NCBI GenBank assembly: GCA_916613615.1
Contig: OU744726.1
Location: forward strand, 55,506,987-55,570,986
Source: Steromphala cineraria
Taxonomy: Eukaryota; Mollusca; Gastropoda; Trochida; Trochidae
Direction of reading: 5' to 3'
DNA length: 64,000 bases
Shown here in pieces: positions 9,999 through 21,639 of the stretch (the first letter of the stretch is position 1; the number at the start of each line of letters is the position of its first letter). The position numbers and the translations under genes are program-made. The notes under the pieces were generated by a model that was not told the DNA's origin, searched no databases, and worked only from the letters and a program-made list of their open reading frames with translations.

Positions 9999-10034
9999 TT
10001 TTATTATTTAAGGAATAAACTTTTAAATAATAAA
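9999..10034. promoter_or_regulatory. 36-bp mirrored divergent promoter
   Basis: The gap between the start codons at 9998 (-) and 10035 (+) has TAAATAATAAA next to the ATG on both strands, giving an almost perfect inverted arrangement around a short centre. This is the clearest instance of the start-proximal motif shared by the element's genes. Confidence 0.6.
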
Positions 10035-10697
10035 ATGAAGCCAGAGATGTATTTAACTATCCCCAATTTTGAGAATGGACAAACCCTCGAACTTACAAGA
10101 GCTATAGATAATGCTAATGGAGAGATGCGAGTAGGATTATGCGAAATTTTATACTATCCTAATTGGTATAACATAAGCGAAGAAAATAATGAGTTTACAA
10201 AGGGAGAAACAACTATAACTATTCCGGATGGTTATTATAATGTTTGTATGCTAAACGATTACTTTAAAGAGCATGATTGTAAAGTATCCATAAATATGGC
10301 TAATGGAAAACTAACACTCGAAAAGATTGGAACTGAGGAAATTACCTTATCAACTTTATTATCTAAAACTTTCGGGTTTGATTCTTCGATAAATATAACG
10401 GCCATTCATAGTGCAAACTCTTTACCTAAATTGGCACCATACAAAGATTTTTGCATTCATTTAGACTGTATTAGCACTAGCGATAATATTTTCGGAGAAA
10501 AACCTTCGTCCATATTGAGAATTATTCCGGTGGGAAATGAAATTTTAAACAGTGGAAAAAACGTTTCATTAACTAATCTTCAGTATAAAAGACTTAAGCT
10601 CTGGCAAATACCTAACTTGACAATCTCAATATTAGACACAGAAAACCGAATAATAAATATAGGTTATATGATTCTAACATTGCATTTCTTAAGTTGA
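10035..10697 (+). CDS. Penton-like / minor capsid protein of the virus-like element
   Basis: 220 residues, intact. The start at 10035 is preferred over the upstream open frame (from 9882) because it follows the AATAATAAA motif and the upstream part overlaps the divergent gene. The sequence is beta-rich with jelly-roll-like spacing: MYLTIPNFENG, then ITIPDGYYNVCMLNDYF, LLSKTFGF, and near the end KDFCIHLDC, ILRIIPV, LQYKRL and a closing ISILDTENRIINIGY strand pair. The IP-G-YY ... GF ... vertex-type ending resembles penton proteins of polintons and adintoviruses, which plug the five-fold vertices. The neighbouring capsid and ATPase genes fit. Without a search the penton label is moderate. Confidence 0.55.
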   Translation: MKPEMYLTIPNFENGQTLELTRAIDNANGEMRVGLCEILYYPNWYNISEENNEFTKGETTITIPDGYYNVCMLNDYFKEHDCKVSINMANGKLTLEKIGTEEITLSTLLSKTFGFDSSINITAIHSANSLPKLAPYKDFCIHLDCISTSDNIFGEKPSSILRIIPVGNEILNSGKNVSLTNLQYKRLKLWQIPNLTISILDTENRIINIGYMILTLHFLS

Positions 10698-10992
10698 ATA
10701 AATGAACTTAAGAGAATAAATAATTAATAATAAAGATGACGGATTCTGGCGGACCTAGACACGAAAGATGTACGAAAGTAGTTTCCAGCACAAATCTTTT
10801 TAATGATGCGGGGAAAGAAAACACTAAATACATTATTTAATACAATGATGGAGAATATAAACTGGCTGAAAATAAAAGAGAAGAAAAACTTAGCGAATTA
10901 GAGGATGTTATAATTACAAATGCTGGGCCGCTTGGTGATACACTTTATAGTGATGGGGTATATACAATTTATAATAAAAGTACCGAGGGTAC

Positions 10993-13900
10993 AGAAGCTC
11001 ACCTTAAAATGAATGATGTGGTAATATGGTTTAATTGTGTAACCATCTTTTATATGATAATTGATTATGGCTGCCATCATGATTTTTGTTATCTTTAAAC
11101 ATGCTATTCTTCTGTTGGAAACCCCTAGAGTTTGAACAAACATTAATACAAGAATGATATAATCATGATTTGTTAACAAGCAGTAGGTTTTTGTATAACT
11201 TTTTTGTATATCTATGGCTAAATTGGTGACCATCTTGGACTTTTTAATCTTCAAAATGCTACTTTTATGTGGGCATCTGTATTAATTTCATTATGATATC
11301 TTGATTGGTTTAGGCGTATTCATTTAGTCACACTCTCAACTTCCAAAGAACTAAAAAGATTATGCACATAAACATTTGGAATATATCCCTCTGACACAAA
11401 TCACAAATTTAGCTAGTGATAGGTCCAATTGCCAAAGTAAACTGTCCAGGTCAATGTCTCATGTAATTCTAACTGAAGATTTCTGAATATCTTAAATCTT
11501 GACATATGTTAGTGCAATCTGATTGGTCAGAACAGGCTAGCAACATGGGGGTTTATGCTAATTACTAGATATGATGACCTATGATGACCTCTTGCACCTG
11601 CATGTAGCTTATGTAACTTATCCTCTTATGTAAGTTACTGTTATTCCATATAGTGAGTGTCCTCCCCTCATAGGGATAGGGGGGATAGAAGGAATGTGGG
11701 ATAGAAGAGAGGTTTGCAATGGAAGGACAGGAGAAAAAAGGGGGGATAGAAGGGGTGGGGGTAGAAGAGAGGTTTGCAATGGAAATAATCTGGAGGTCAA
11801 CTCAGTAATATGTTTATTGAAGTATCTTAACTAACAGAGAGAATTGGTGAGAAAGACTTTGTAAAAAAAGAATTGTTCAGACAGCTGTTCAATTAGTTTT
11901 GAAGATGAATATTAAATGATATCTTTTATTAGCATGACAAACAAAATAAAAGATAATTTGTTATTCATTAAAATTTTCAATTTGGAATAAATTAATTGCA
12001 TGGGAACAAAGGACTAAAAAACCTAACAGTTAGTGTTGGGAGTGAACAAATTTAATCATTTTAAATGCTTTTGAAAAGGATTTGTTTGAATTGAATGATC
12101 AACATAATTATCTAGATAAATTGTTCAGACCGTAATCAGATATAGATGATTATAAAATGTATATTTATTCCTTTACTGGCTATGTTATTTACCATATATG
12201 AAGTGTCAGGAATTATGTAAAACGGAAAGGATTTATTAAAACAGTCATGCTTCAGGCTGTTCGCAGATAAAGATGATTCATACAGTTTTTTGTAACTGTG
12301 TTTATAGTGTTGATAAATATTACAACAAGCGTATCAATACAAATATAATGACATTGATTTGATTGATCAGGAAATGTATTCTTTTCAATGAATTTCATGA
12401 AATCTAATTGAAAATTCAATATAATTGACATATTGACCATCTTGGATTCTTGATAATAAAATAAATGCGTCTTTGTCAGGAATCACTATATAAAAAAATA
12501 TTCACTTTTCAGAATGATATCTTAATTGATTTAGTAGGAGTAGTACTTGGCCTGAAATCTAATTGAAAAATAATGACTTCTATGATGACATGTTGTTCCC
12601 AGAACCCCTTCAGCATGATACAATTATCATTTATTTTTACAGGTTTTATAAAACACATGGTATTGGAACTGGAACCTGATACAAAATACCTCTATTATTA
12701 ACTTATCATGTAGATTACTGAACATAAAAGCAGATTCTTGACTTGTTAATATTAACTCATCATGCAGATCGTTGTACACAAAAGCTGATTCTTGACTTGT
12801 TTAAATTGTTATTTGTAAAAAGTATTACTATTAATAGAATACAAGTATACTTTTCATAAAGACAATTTATATACTTTCCATAAAGTCCATTATGTTCTAT
12901 TTATCAATTAGGTCAGGATTACTATGCAATATACAAGAAGGCAGGGCTGCTAGCCCCAGATCCTTAAGGAGAGTGTAGCAATTTGTGTATTTGGCTTTGT
13001 GTACATATATTTGGAGAAGCATCCTAGTGTGCTGAGCATGTAAACCTGAACTCTGGCTAAGCCCTTATGTGTGGTATTAAAAGACTTGACGGGAGAGAAC
13101 ATGAATTGTTGTGAAAAATATATATAATTTCACAAAATATAGTTAGCTTATGTCCTAAATTGATTTTGTGTCAAGAAGAACTTCTGTTAGATATAGAAAT
13201 GGTACAAATATGAGTAAAACACAGGAACTGGAACCTGATGCAAAATAACTCTTTCCACATCAACTTATCATGTAGATTGCTAAACACAAAACAAGTGACA
13301 AGTTTTGTGTAAGTTGTTATTCTTAGAAAGAACATATCACTGTCATGAGAATACAAGTCTAATTTCAATAACTCTTATTGCATACACATGGCCATATAGC
13401 ATAATGCTCTACCATATCAATTGTGTCAGGTTGATTATGCAACAGACTAGCAGCTGACACTATGATGCTAGCAGCCTGTATTGGGATGTGTATTAGACAG
13501 CATAGTGGACTCAACAGAAATATCTGAACTCTGGTTGACCCCTTATGTGTGGTATTTAAAGGAATATAAGGGAGATACCATTGTTCAAAATCTAACATGA
13601 TGTTTAATGTCATTGGGTTTTTGCAGCTAGTCGCCATAAATATTTTAAACAAATTAATTAATTATGTTTGTCTTTCATCTTAATGTTTTAGAAACACTTA
13701 AAAATATAGAACAACTTGCATGACAATCTTAAATATTCCATATTCAAGATAATATTATGATTAGTAAGTTCAAATTAGAGAATTTATATAGTGCGAGTGA
13801 TCACTTGATGAAAGCTTAAAATTTAGTAATAATGATGTGTCCTCTGCAGCTGAAAAGTCAATATGGCTGCCATGGCAACCATCTTGGATTCTCAAAACTG

Positions 13901-15648
13901 AAACCTCTACCTTTCTGTGAGGAATCACCATGGGTATAACATACTACAATATGAAAATGATATCTGGATTCGTTTAGGAGGAGTAGTCTTTTTCCTGAAA
14001 TCTAATTGAAAATTCAATATGGCTGCTATCACGGCCATCTTGGATTCTCAAAACTGAAACGTCTACCTTTCTGTGCGGAATCACCATAGTTATAACATAC
14101 TACAATATGAAAATGATATCTAGATTGGTTTAGAAAAAGTAGTCTTTTCATGAAATCTAATTGAAAATTCAATATGGCTGCCATAGCAGCCATCTTGGAT
14201 TCTCAAAACTGAAACGTCTACCTTTCTGTGAGGAATCACCATGGGTATAACATACTACAATTTCAGAATGATATCTGCATTCGTTTAGGAGGAGTAATCT
14301 TTTTCCTGAAATCTAATTGAAAATTCAATATGGCTGCCAGGGCGGCCATCTTGGATTCTCAAAACTGAAACGTCTACCTTTCTGTGAGGAATCACCATGG
14401 GTATAACATACTACAATATGAAAATGATATCTAGATTGGTTTAGAAAAAGGAGTCTTTTCATGAAATCTAATTGAAAATTCAATATGGCTGCCATAGCAG
14501 CCATCTTGGATTCTCAAAACTGAAACGTCTACCTTTCTGTGAGGAATCACCATGGGTATAACATACTACAATTTCAGAATGATATCTGCATTCGTTTAGG
14601 AGGAGTAATCTTTTTCCTGAAATCTAATTGAAAATTCAATATGGCTGCCATGGCGGCCATCTTGGATTCTCAAAACTGAAAAGTCTACCTTTCTGTAAGG
14701 AATCACCATGGGTATAACATACTACAATTTCAGAATGATATCTGCATTCGTTTAGGAGGAGTAGTCTTTTTCCTGAAATCTAATTGAAAATTCAATATGG
14801 CTGCTATGGCAGCCATCTTGGATTCTCAAAACTGAAACGTCTACCTTTCTGTGAGGAATCACCATGGGTATAACATACTACAATATGAAAATGATATCTA
14901 GATTGGTTTAGAAAGAGTAGTCTTTTCATGAAATCTAGTTGAAAATTCAATATGGCTGCCATAGCAGCCATCTTGGATTCTCAAAACTGAAACGTCTACC
15001 TTTCTGTGAGGAATCACCATGGGTATAACATACTACAATTTCAGAATGATATCTGCATTCGTTTAGGAGGAGTAGTCTTTTTCCTGAAATCTAATTGAAA
15101 ATTCAATATGGCTGCCATGGCAGCCATCTTGGATTCTCAAAACTGAAACGTCTACCTTTCTGTGAGGAATCACCATGGGTATAACATACTACAATTTCAG
15201 AATGATATCTGCATTCGTTTAGGAGGAGTAGTCTTTTTCCTGAAATCTAATTGAAAATTCAATATGGCTGCCATGGCGGCCATCTTGGATTCTCAAAACT
15301 GAAACGTCTACCTTTCTGTGAGGAATCACCATGGGTATAACATACTACAATTTCAGAATGATATCTGGATTCGTTTAGGAGGAGTAGTCTTTTTCCTGAA
15401 TTCTAATTGAAAATTCAATATGGCTGCCATGGCGGCCATCTTGGATTCTCAAAACTGAAACGTCTACCTTTCTGTGAGGAATCACCATGGGTATAACATA
15501 CTACAATTTCAGAATGATATCTGGAATCGTTTAGGAGGAGTAGTCTTTTTCCTGAAAGTTTACGGACGGACGGACGGACGGACGACGGACGACGGACGAA
15601 AGCGCCATGACATAAGCTCACATTTACTTTGTAAAGGTGAGCTAAAAA
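10993..15648 (+). mobile_element. HINE/pearl-like tandem-repeat element inserted in paralogue A
   Basis: The left end begins AGCTCACCTT and the right end is AAGGTGAGCT plus A-run, an inverted pair. The right side has eleven ~155.5-bp units (13859-15555), then a GGAC(GGAC)n / ACGGACG microsatellite (15562-15600), a GCTCAC...GTGAGCT hairpin and the end. The middle (11.1-13.8 kb) is non-coding AT-rich DNA with diverged copies of the same unit (for example near 11067 and 12437) and a GGGG-rich run at 11670-11770. Non-autonomous elements with tandem cores and ACGG microsatellites are described in bivalves (pearl, DTC84) and as Helentron-associated HINEs. No target duplication is evident, as expected for that class. 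Confidence 0.65.
13859..15555 (+). repeat. Eleven-unit ~155.5-bp tandem array with YY1-like palindromes
   Basis: The palindrome start (CAATATGGCTGCC) recurs at 13859, 14015, 14170, 14326, 14481, 14637, 14793, 14948, 15104, 15260 and 15416, i.e. steps of 155 or 156 bp. Each unit contains ATGGCTGCCATGGCGGCCAT or a variant followed by CTTGG, then a shared GTCTACCTTTCTGTGAGG block. Two sub-types alternate (a 155-bp one with GATTGGTTTAGAAA and a 156-bp one with CATTCGTTTAGGAGG), so part of the array grew by two-unit duplication. Confidence 0.93.
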
Positions 15649-16320
15649 CCTAGACGAACCACATTACAGGATTAGCTACTTACCTAGGTGGATTTTGAAT
15701 ATTAGGGTTACTTCGAGGAATACAATACTGATTACAAAACAACATTTTCTAAAGAAGATTACAAATGAAGGTCTAGTGATGGTATCGTATAAACCGGCTA
15801 CTTTGAGGACTGTTTTAGCTAGTCATGGATATTTCTGCCGCCTCCAAAGACATTCTTACATAAAAATATTGGAGAGAAGTAACAAACTTAGTTTTCGTGG
15901 CCCAGTTTTTCTATCTATTGTAGATGAATTTGAAGAATTAGGATTAGGTTTCAATTTTTTACTAGAATTAGTATTAGGGTAGGATGCCTGATGATTTTGT
16001 TACAGTTTTACCCGGATTAAAAATAAAATGGAAACCCCCAGGATATAGTTGGTTGTATATAGTATGTGGTATAGATCGCGTGGGTTCAGTAACATGGTGG
16101 GTTAACTTTGGTGGTAACGACTCTGTGCATGTTAATAACCCCATTAACTTTGAATACGAAATAGCTTCGATTAAGTTTAATAAAATCTACTTACATAACA
16201 ATGTCTTTTGTAGGGTTAACGTCTGCTATGGAGGATTTTGATCCACAATTAGCTATTAGAGCCAATAGCTATTAATGTTCGGTATAACCGAATTAAAAGA
16301 ATAAATAATGATTAATAAAG

Positions 16321-17214
16321 ATGAGAGATTCAAGCGGGCCGCGCCAAACAATTGACAGATGTTTGAATACGGTACTAGCAAATCTAGGTGATGTTGAAGA
16401 ATTTGATTTGCCCGGCGAAGTAGGTAAAATATATGCCCTTCAGTTAACTAATTTTGGAGTTTACAAACGAAAAGAAGTTGATATAGGAGGTTCTGTAGAT
16501 ATTTTTGATGGTGATGGTGTCGAGGATAAAATTTATGGGTTTTTATTTAAAAACGGTAATAATAATAAGATGGAACTAAGGGATGCCCCTCAGAAATTGG
16601 AGGAATTAAAAGATATTTATATTAGAGCTCTCGAGACGTTGACTGAACCAAAGAAGGTAATACAATATTACACAATTAATACAAGAAAACTTACATATAT
16701 CGTAGAACTGAAATGGGAATTAGATATTTATTTAAACCCCGGGAATACAATAATTGGAAGACAGCACTTCCTAAATAAAATCATAAACAGTGGAAGTGCA
16801 TTAGTATCTTATTCACCGAACAGAAAGAATAGCATCAAAGTTGTTATTGATAATGGGGAGTATGGTTTAGCTAGAAATGATGAAATTAAACCTAATAACC
16901 CGGTTTTTCTATTAGGTTTTGAAGAATTTACCCAAAAGGATTACAGTGAATATATTTACATATCTATGCTTTTAGGGACTGTACCCACTGATTTCGTAAC
17001 AATATTACCCGGACTGAACATTAAATGGACTGTTCCAAATAAGTCTCTGTATATGGTTATAACACCCAATGAGATATCTCATAATTTTAAACGCCCTAGT
17101 GGGAGTAGGATCAAAGTTAGTAAGATACCTATGCATAATAATGCAGTTTTTAAAAGATTAATGTCTACTTCTCAACCAATTTCAAAAGACTATCTACGGG
17201 CCTTTAAGGATTAG
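16321..17214 (+). CDS. Paralogue B of an unknown virus-element protein
   Basis: An intact 297-residue frame starting behind GATTAATAAAG-ATG. The protein is mixed alpha/beta with acidic N-terminal third (FDLPGEVGKIYALQLTNFGVY), a long helical linker (PQKLEELKDIYIRALETL) and a C-terminal domain shared with paralogue A (QHFLNKI, ALVSYSP, PVFLLGFEEF, DFVTILPGLNIKW). No signal peptide or membrane segment is seen. It follows paralogue A directly and precedes the hydrophobic gene by 11 bp. No family is recognised. That this copy stayed open while A decayed suggests either chance or longer use. Confidence 0.65.
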   Translation: MRDSSGPRQTIDRCLNTVLANLGDVEEFDLPGEVGKIYALQLTNFGVYKRKEVDIGGSVDIFDGDGVEDKIYGFLFKNGNNNKMELRDAPQKLEELKDIYIRALETLTEPKKVIQYYTINTRKLTYIVELKWELDIYLNPGNTIIGRQHFLNKIINSGSALVSYSPNRKNSIKVVIDNGEYGLARNDEIKPNNPVFLLGFEEFTQKDYSEYIYISMLLGTVPTDFVTILPGLNIKWTVPNKSLYMVITPNEISHNFKRPSGSRIKVSKIPMHNNAVFKRLMSTSQPISKDYLRAFKD

Positions 17215-17225
17215 TTCCTAATAAA

Positions 17226-17761
17226 ATGCGGTCCGTATTAACAAACGACGTCGATGAATTTCGCTTGAATAGAATAAGCGAGATAAAAGATGAGATTATT
17301 AATGAGTACGACTTTCACATGGCTAAAAGTAAATTCATTAAAAAACCTTTAAATGTAACGGAAACACTGGATACAACACTAATTACTTGTAGTATCGCAT
17401 TAGGAGCTAGCAGTGTGGGTGTTTTAGCAACTGTAATTATGGCTCCAGTTACTGTTGGAACTACTACTGCTGCGACTATCGCCGGTCTCCTTGGAACAAC
17501 GATGAAGGTTGCGTCCAAGAGGTTACGTTCTAAACTTAAAAAACATGAAGATATATATGTATTGTCGCGAATTCTAAATTAAATACCATTTCTAGCCTTA
17601 TTTCTAAAGCTTTAGACGATGACTGTATCTCTAATGAGGAATTTAATCTTATTACGGTTGAACATTCAAATTTTTATGAAATGATAAGACAAATTATATC
17701 TCAAAAGATTGACAGAGAAAATATTATAGAAATGTTCAAGACTAAACCATGTATGAAATAA
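17226..17761 (+). pseudogene. Hydrophobic helical protein of the virus-like element, frameshifted
   Basis: The start at 17226 follows CCTAATAAA-ATG. The first frame (118 residues) has an N-terminal charged helix, a hydrophobic Gly/Ala/Thr-rich segment of ~50 residues (residues ~50-95, two membrane-type helices) and a basic RLRSKLKKHE stretch. It stops at 17580-17582. The coding signal continues from 17576 in the next frame for another ~60 residues (ISSLISKALDDDCISNEEF, EMIRQII) to a TAA at 17759-17761, so a single indel broke it. The C-terminal part looks like an EF-hand-less helical regulator. It is the last recognisable gene of the element. Confidence 0.6.
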
Positions 17762-17865
17762 TTCATATTCAAAGTTGATATTCTCTCTCGTTCTCTCTTT
17801 CTTCTCTTTCTCCCAGGGAGGTTTTCACCCCTAACCTTTTTTTTGTTGCGGTTAGGGGGTCAGGT

Positions 17866-18020
17866 CCCTTTTCATCTTTCATCACTCTCACCCCTCTCCA
17901 CTGTGGCTCTCACCGAGTGAGACACACCACCGAGGTGATGAGAGGATCGAACTCGCATTTTTAGTAACAAGACGCTAGCTAGACGTCATGTTAACTGGCC
18001 CTCACAGCCATAGGGACCTG
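17866..18020 (-). repeat. tRNA-like SINE fragment with short inverted ends
   Basis: On the minus strand a pol III B-box-like GAGTTCGATCCTC occurs (about 17948-17960) with a tRNA-like arm upstream (GGCCAGTTAAC near 17990-18000). The block is bounded by GTCAGGTCCC (17868-17877) and GGGACCTGAC (18013-18022). A related copy on the plus strand lies at 21950-22060. Confidence 0.5.
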
Positions 18021-18429
18021 ACAAGAATTAGATGTAATATTCATATATTTATATTTCATATCGGAGAAATAGAAATTTTTGGTTTTAATTGATATATTTA
18101 TACTATATAAACTAAATACAACCATAATTTTGATGTAATTTTGCTTATAATGTGTGAAATACAACATATTCTATTTTGTTTTATTGATTGGTTGTGCAAT
18201 ATTACTTACTGTATCAAGTCAGCGACGTCACATCCACCATTTTGTGTTATTTTATGACTGCTTCATTGATATAAGTATATAATATAATCAAATAGACAGG
18301 TATAAAATATATTAAGGAGATATTTTTGTTGAATCTATACAATTGTTTACATTATGTATTAAAATTGTTGGTACTGTTGAGTGCAATATCAACCTCTTGA
18401 AAGTAAATGAAACACCCCGGTGAAATGAT

Positions 18430-18800
18430 GATGAATTTTTCATGAATAGTTCATGAACAGTTCATGCTTAACGCTCATGAATTTTTCATGAATTTTTCAT
18501 GAAAATATCATCAACGTTAAGTGGCACTTCATGAAAATATATATTCAAGAATTTTTCATGAACTTATTTATACATGATTTTTTCATGAAATATTCATGAA
18601 TATTTCATGACTTTTCTGCATGAATAACTCATGATTTTTTCATGAAAATTTCATGCATACTTTTCATGAGAATATCATCAACATTTTATGAAAATATCGT
18701 GAACGTTAAGTGGCACTTCATGAAAATACAAGTTCATGAAATTTTCATGGACATTCTCATGAAATTTTCACACAAACTTTCATGAAATTCTCATGAACCC
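18430..18800. repeat. Left TTCATGAA cluster
   Basis: About twenty TCATGAA motifs, many as the perfect palindrome TTCATGAA, at irregular spacing. This differs from a tandem array because the spacers are not conserved. Confidence 0.8.
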
Positions 18801-19010
18801 GTGGTAAAGCATTTCAACAAAATGTAATACTTTCATAGATGTAGGGTATGAAATTATAAGTAACCTGCAGTCGAGGGAGCTTATTGTTTGGCTGAACCTG
18901 AGTGAAATGAAATGTCTGCAGAACAGTAACAATTATGGAAATACACATGAAACTTTCATTACATTTTTCATGCATATGGCTTTGATCTTCTTTTGGCTTG
19001 TTTTAAAAAA

Positions 19011-20432
19011 TAGAGCCATTGGCTCTGTAGCTCATCAGGCTTCATCATCAATTATGCTGTAGAGTGCGGCCAATGTGATTCCCCCTTTGTAGAGGCTTCA
19101 GAGTCACCAATCATAAAATTAAGTATATAGGCGACAAGTTTCAGTTTTCTAGGCCTTATACTTTAGGAGAAGAAGATGAAAATAGATTTGAAGGACGTTC
19201 CTGTTGCCTTTTATTAGGGGCAACAGAGTCACCAAAGCTATAATTCATAATCCTCACTAGTCAAGGAGTCTGTACACAAAGTTTCAGCTTTCTAGGCCTC
19301 ATGGTTCTGGAGAAGAAGATGAAAATAGGTTTTTAAGGCGTGGCACCTGTGGCCCTTATTAGGGGTCACAGGGCCACTGAAGCTACAATATATAATCCTC
19401 ACTAGCCAAGGAGTCTGTACACAAAGTTTCAGCTTTCTAGGCCTTTTGCTTCTGGAGAAGAAGATGAAAATAGGTTTTTAGGGCCTGGCACCTGTGGCCC
19501 TTATTAGGGGTCACAGGGCCACTGAAGCTACATTTATAATCCTCACTAGCCAAGGAGTCTGTACACAAAGTTTCAGCTTTCTAGGCCTTATGCTTCTGGA
19601 GCAGAAGATGAAAATAGGTTTTTAGGGCGTGGCCCCTGTGGCCCTTTTTAGGGGTCACAGGGCCACCGAAGCTACAACTTATAATCCTCACTAGCCAAGG
19701 AGTCTGTACAAAAAGTTTCGGCTTTCTAGGCCTCATCGTTCTGGAGAGGAAGATGAAAATAGGTTTTTAGGGCGTGGCACCTGTGGCCCTTATTAGGGGT
19801 CACAGGGCCACTAAAGCTACAATTTATAATCCTCACTAGCCAAGGAGTCTGTACACAAAGTTTCGGCTTTCTAGGCCTTATGCTTCTGGAGAAGAAGATG
19901 AAAATAGGTTTTAAGGGCGTGGCGCCTGTGGCCCTTATTAGGGGTCACAGGGCCACCAAAGCTACAATTTATAATCCTCACTAGCCAAGGAGTCTGCACA
20001 CAAAGTTTCAGCTTTCTAGGCCCTATGCTTCTGGAGAAGAAGATGAAAATAGGTTTTTAGGGCGTGGCGCCTGTGGCCCTTATTAGGGGTCACAGGGCCA
20101 CCAAAGCTACAATTTATAATCCTCACTAGCCAAGGAGTCTGTACACAAAGTTTCAGCTTTTTAGGCCTTATGCTTCTGGAGAAGAAGATGAAAATAGGTT
20201 TTTAGGGCGTGGCCCCTGTGGCCCTTATTAGGGGTCACAGGGCCACCAAAGCTACAATTTATAATCCTCACTAGCCAAGGAGTCTGTACACAAAGTTTAA
20301 GCTTTCTAGGCCTTATGGTTCTGGGGAAGAAGTCGAAATTCCACAAAGTTTACGGACGGATGGACGGACGGACGCCGGACACCATGCCATGCCATAAGCC
20401 CATCGGGCCTTACAGACCAGATGAGCTAAAAA
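19011..20432 (+). mobile_element. HINE/pearl-like element, family B (146-bp units)
   Basis: Starts with TAGAGCCATTGGCTCT (hairpin) and TAGCTCATCAGG, and ends with CAGATGAGCTAAAAA after an ACGG-type microsatellite (20350-20373). Between are about seven units of ~145-146 bp, each with a GGCCCCTGTGGCCC ... GGGGTCACAGGGCCAC hairpin and a TCTGGAGAAGAAGATGAAAA block. The first two units are more diverged. Non-coding. Confidence 0.75.
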
Positions 20433-21639
20433 GTAAATAGTTTGGCAAGTAAAAATTACAGTATAATCAATGCTTTCAAATAAGAGAATAGAATTTGAAA
20501 AATATATATTTTCAGTTTGTTTCTGCATAAACAGATTTGAGACATCATGCTAAAGACAAAAACTTACAGAATTCCCTGAAAATTAAATCCCGGCAACTCT
20601 AGCAGTGAAATGATGTTTTGATCAACAAAATATATAGTATCTCAAAAATTGTAAACTACACTCATCATATCTTTCAAAGTTAACCTTTCAAATGATGAGA
20701 TTCAGTTGTCCACTATCAGAGTAAAGAGCCATCTGGTTACAATTACTGACTGGCTAAGCAGTGGTTAATGGGACCATTTTACGACTATTGAATTATTTGA
20801 TGCCTGGAAAGATAAACAAACATTTCCTACTTCAAACTGACCAATATCTGCAAACTTCTCTCTTTATAAATATTGTATTTTTCTGACATGAAAAATTTCT
20901 CAATATATGAATCTAGTATAATCCTTAGGACTTGAAATATTGAGGGGTAACTGAGGATACCTCTGTGATAAAGTTGCAACTTCAACAGTTACACTTTAAT
21001 CTCTTGTCATGCATCAAAAGACACTTTCCAAGTTATATTTACATCTAAACATACACTATTCCTTAAGAATGTGAGGGAGAACTTTGGAATGAATTACCTG
21101 ATGGTTGACCATCTCTTGCTCTTTGAAATAGCTGAGACTGAACATCAACCAATTTTCCCGCCTACAGCATGATAATGGCGGTGCTTAAATACTCTCAACT
21201 TCACTGTCCTACATAGGTACACAATTATGTGAGGGGAACCCTGCATGGAGCTTAGAGGAGTGACCTCCTTTCAGTAACAGTGATCTATTTATAGAAACAA
21301 TGTTCCCGGAGGTGCAGATCTCTGGAATGCCAAATTTTATAGTAGAGGAGATTGTCATACATCCATATCTCAGTTACTAAGTATTTTGAAAGGGCTATTA
21401 TTTACAAAAAACTGAAGATTCTAGGTTATTAAGGTATAAAAGACATGAACCATAAATTAGACAGAAAAAGAACAATAGTTGAGAAAAAAACAGTGCCAAA
21501 ATAAAGCTGTAAAATGGCAGGTACTAAAACTGATATTCAATAACAAAACATAAATTAACTGTAATATGATTTCATGGTTTAGAATGCCCTAAAAAGGTTA
21601 CATTCTTGACAATGTTTTTGAGAATTGAAAAAAAGTTCA

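Larger units (their letters stand above)
10736..16241 (+). pseudogene. Paralogue A of an unknown virus-element protein, split by a 4.6-kb insertion
   Basis: The left part (10736 to ~10992) starts behind AATTAATAATAAAG-ATG and has a nonsense codon at 10838-10840 after 34 codons. The right part resumes at about 15665 with residues clearly related to paralogue B (QHFLKK, VSYKP, GPVFL, DDFVTVLPGLKIKW) and has a frameshift near 15982 before ending at 16241. The upstream leader closely resembles that of paralogue B (AATAAATAA then TTAATAAAG-ATG), so the pair arose by tandem duplication. The function is unknown; no enzymatic motif is visible. Confidence 0.6.

Noticed and set aside
9882..10034. N-terminal hydrophobic extension of the penton-like gene
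   Set aside because: It overlaps the divergent gene's coding start and lies upstream of the conserved start motif, so it is probably not translated.
17948..18005. Functional tRNA gene
   Set aside because: No complete acceptor stem or convincing anticodon arm could be formed; only the B box and a partial arm are present.
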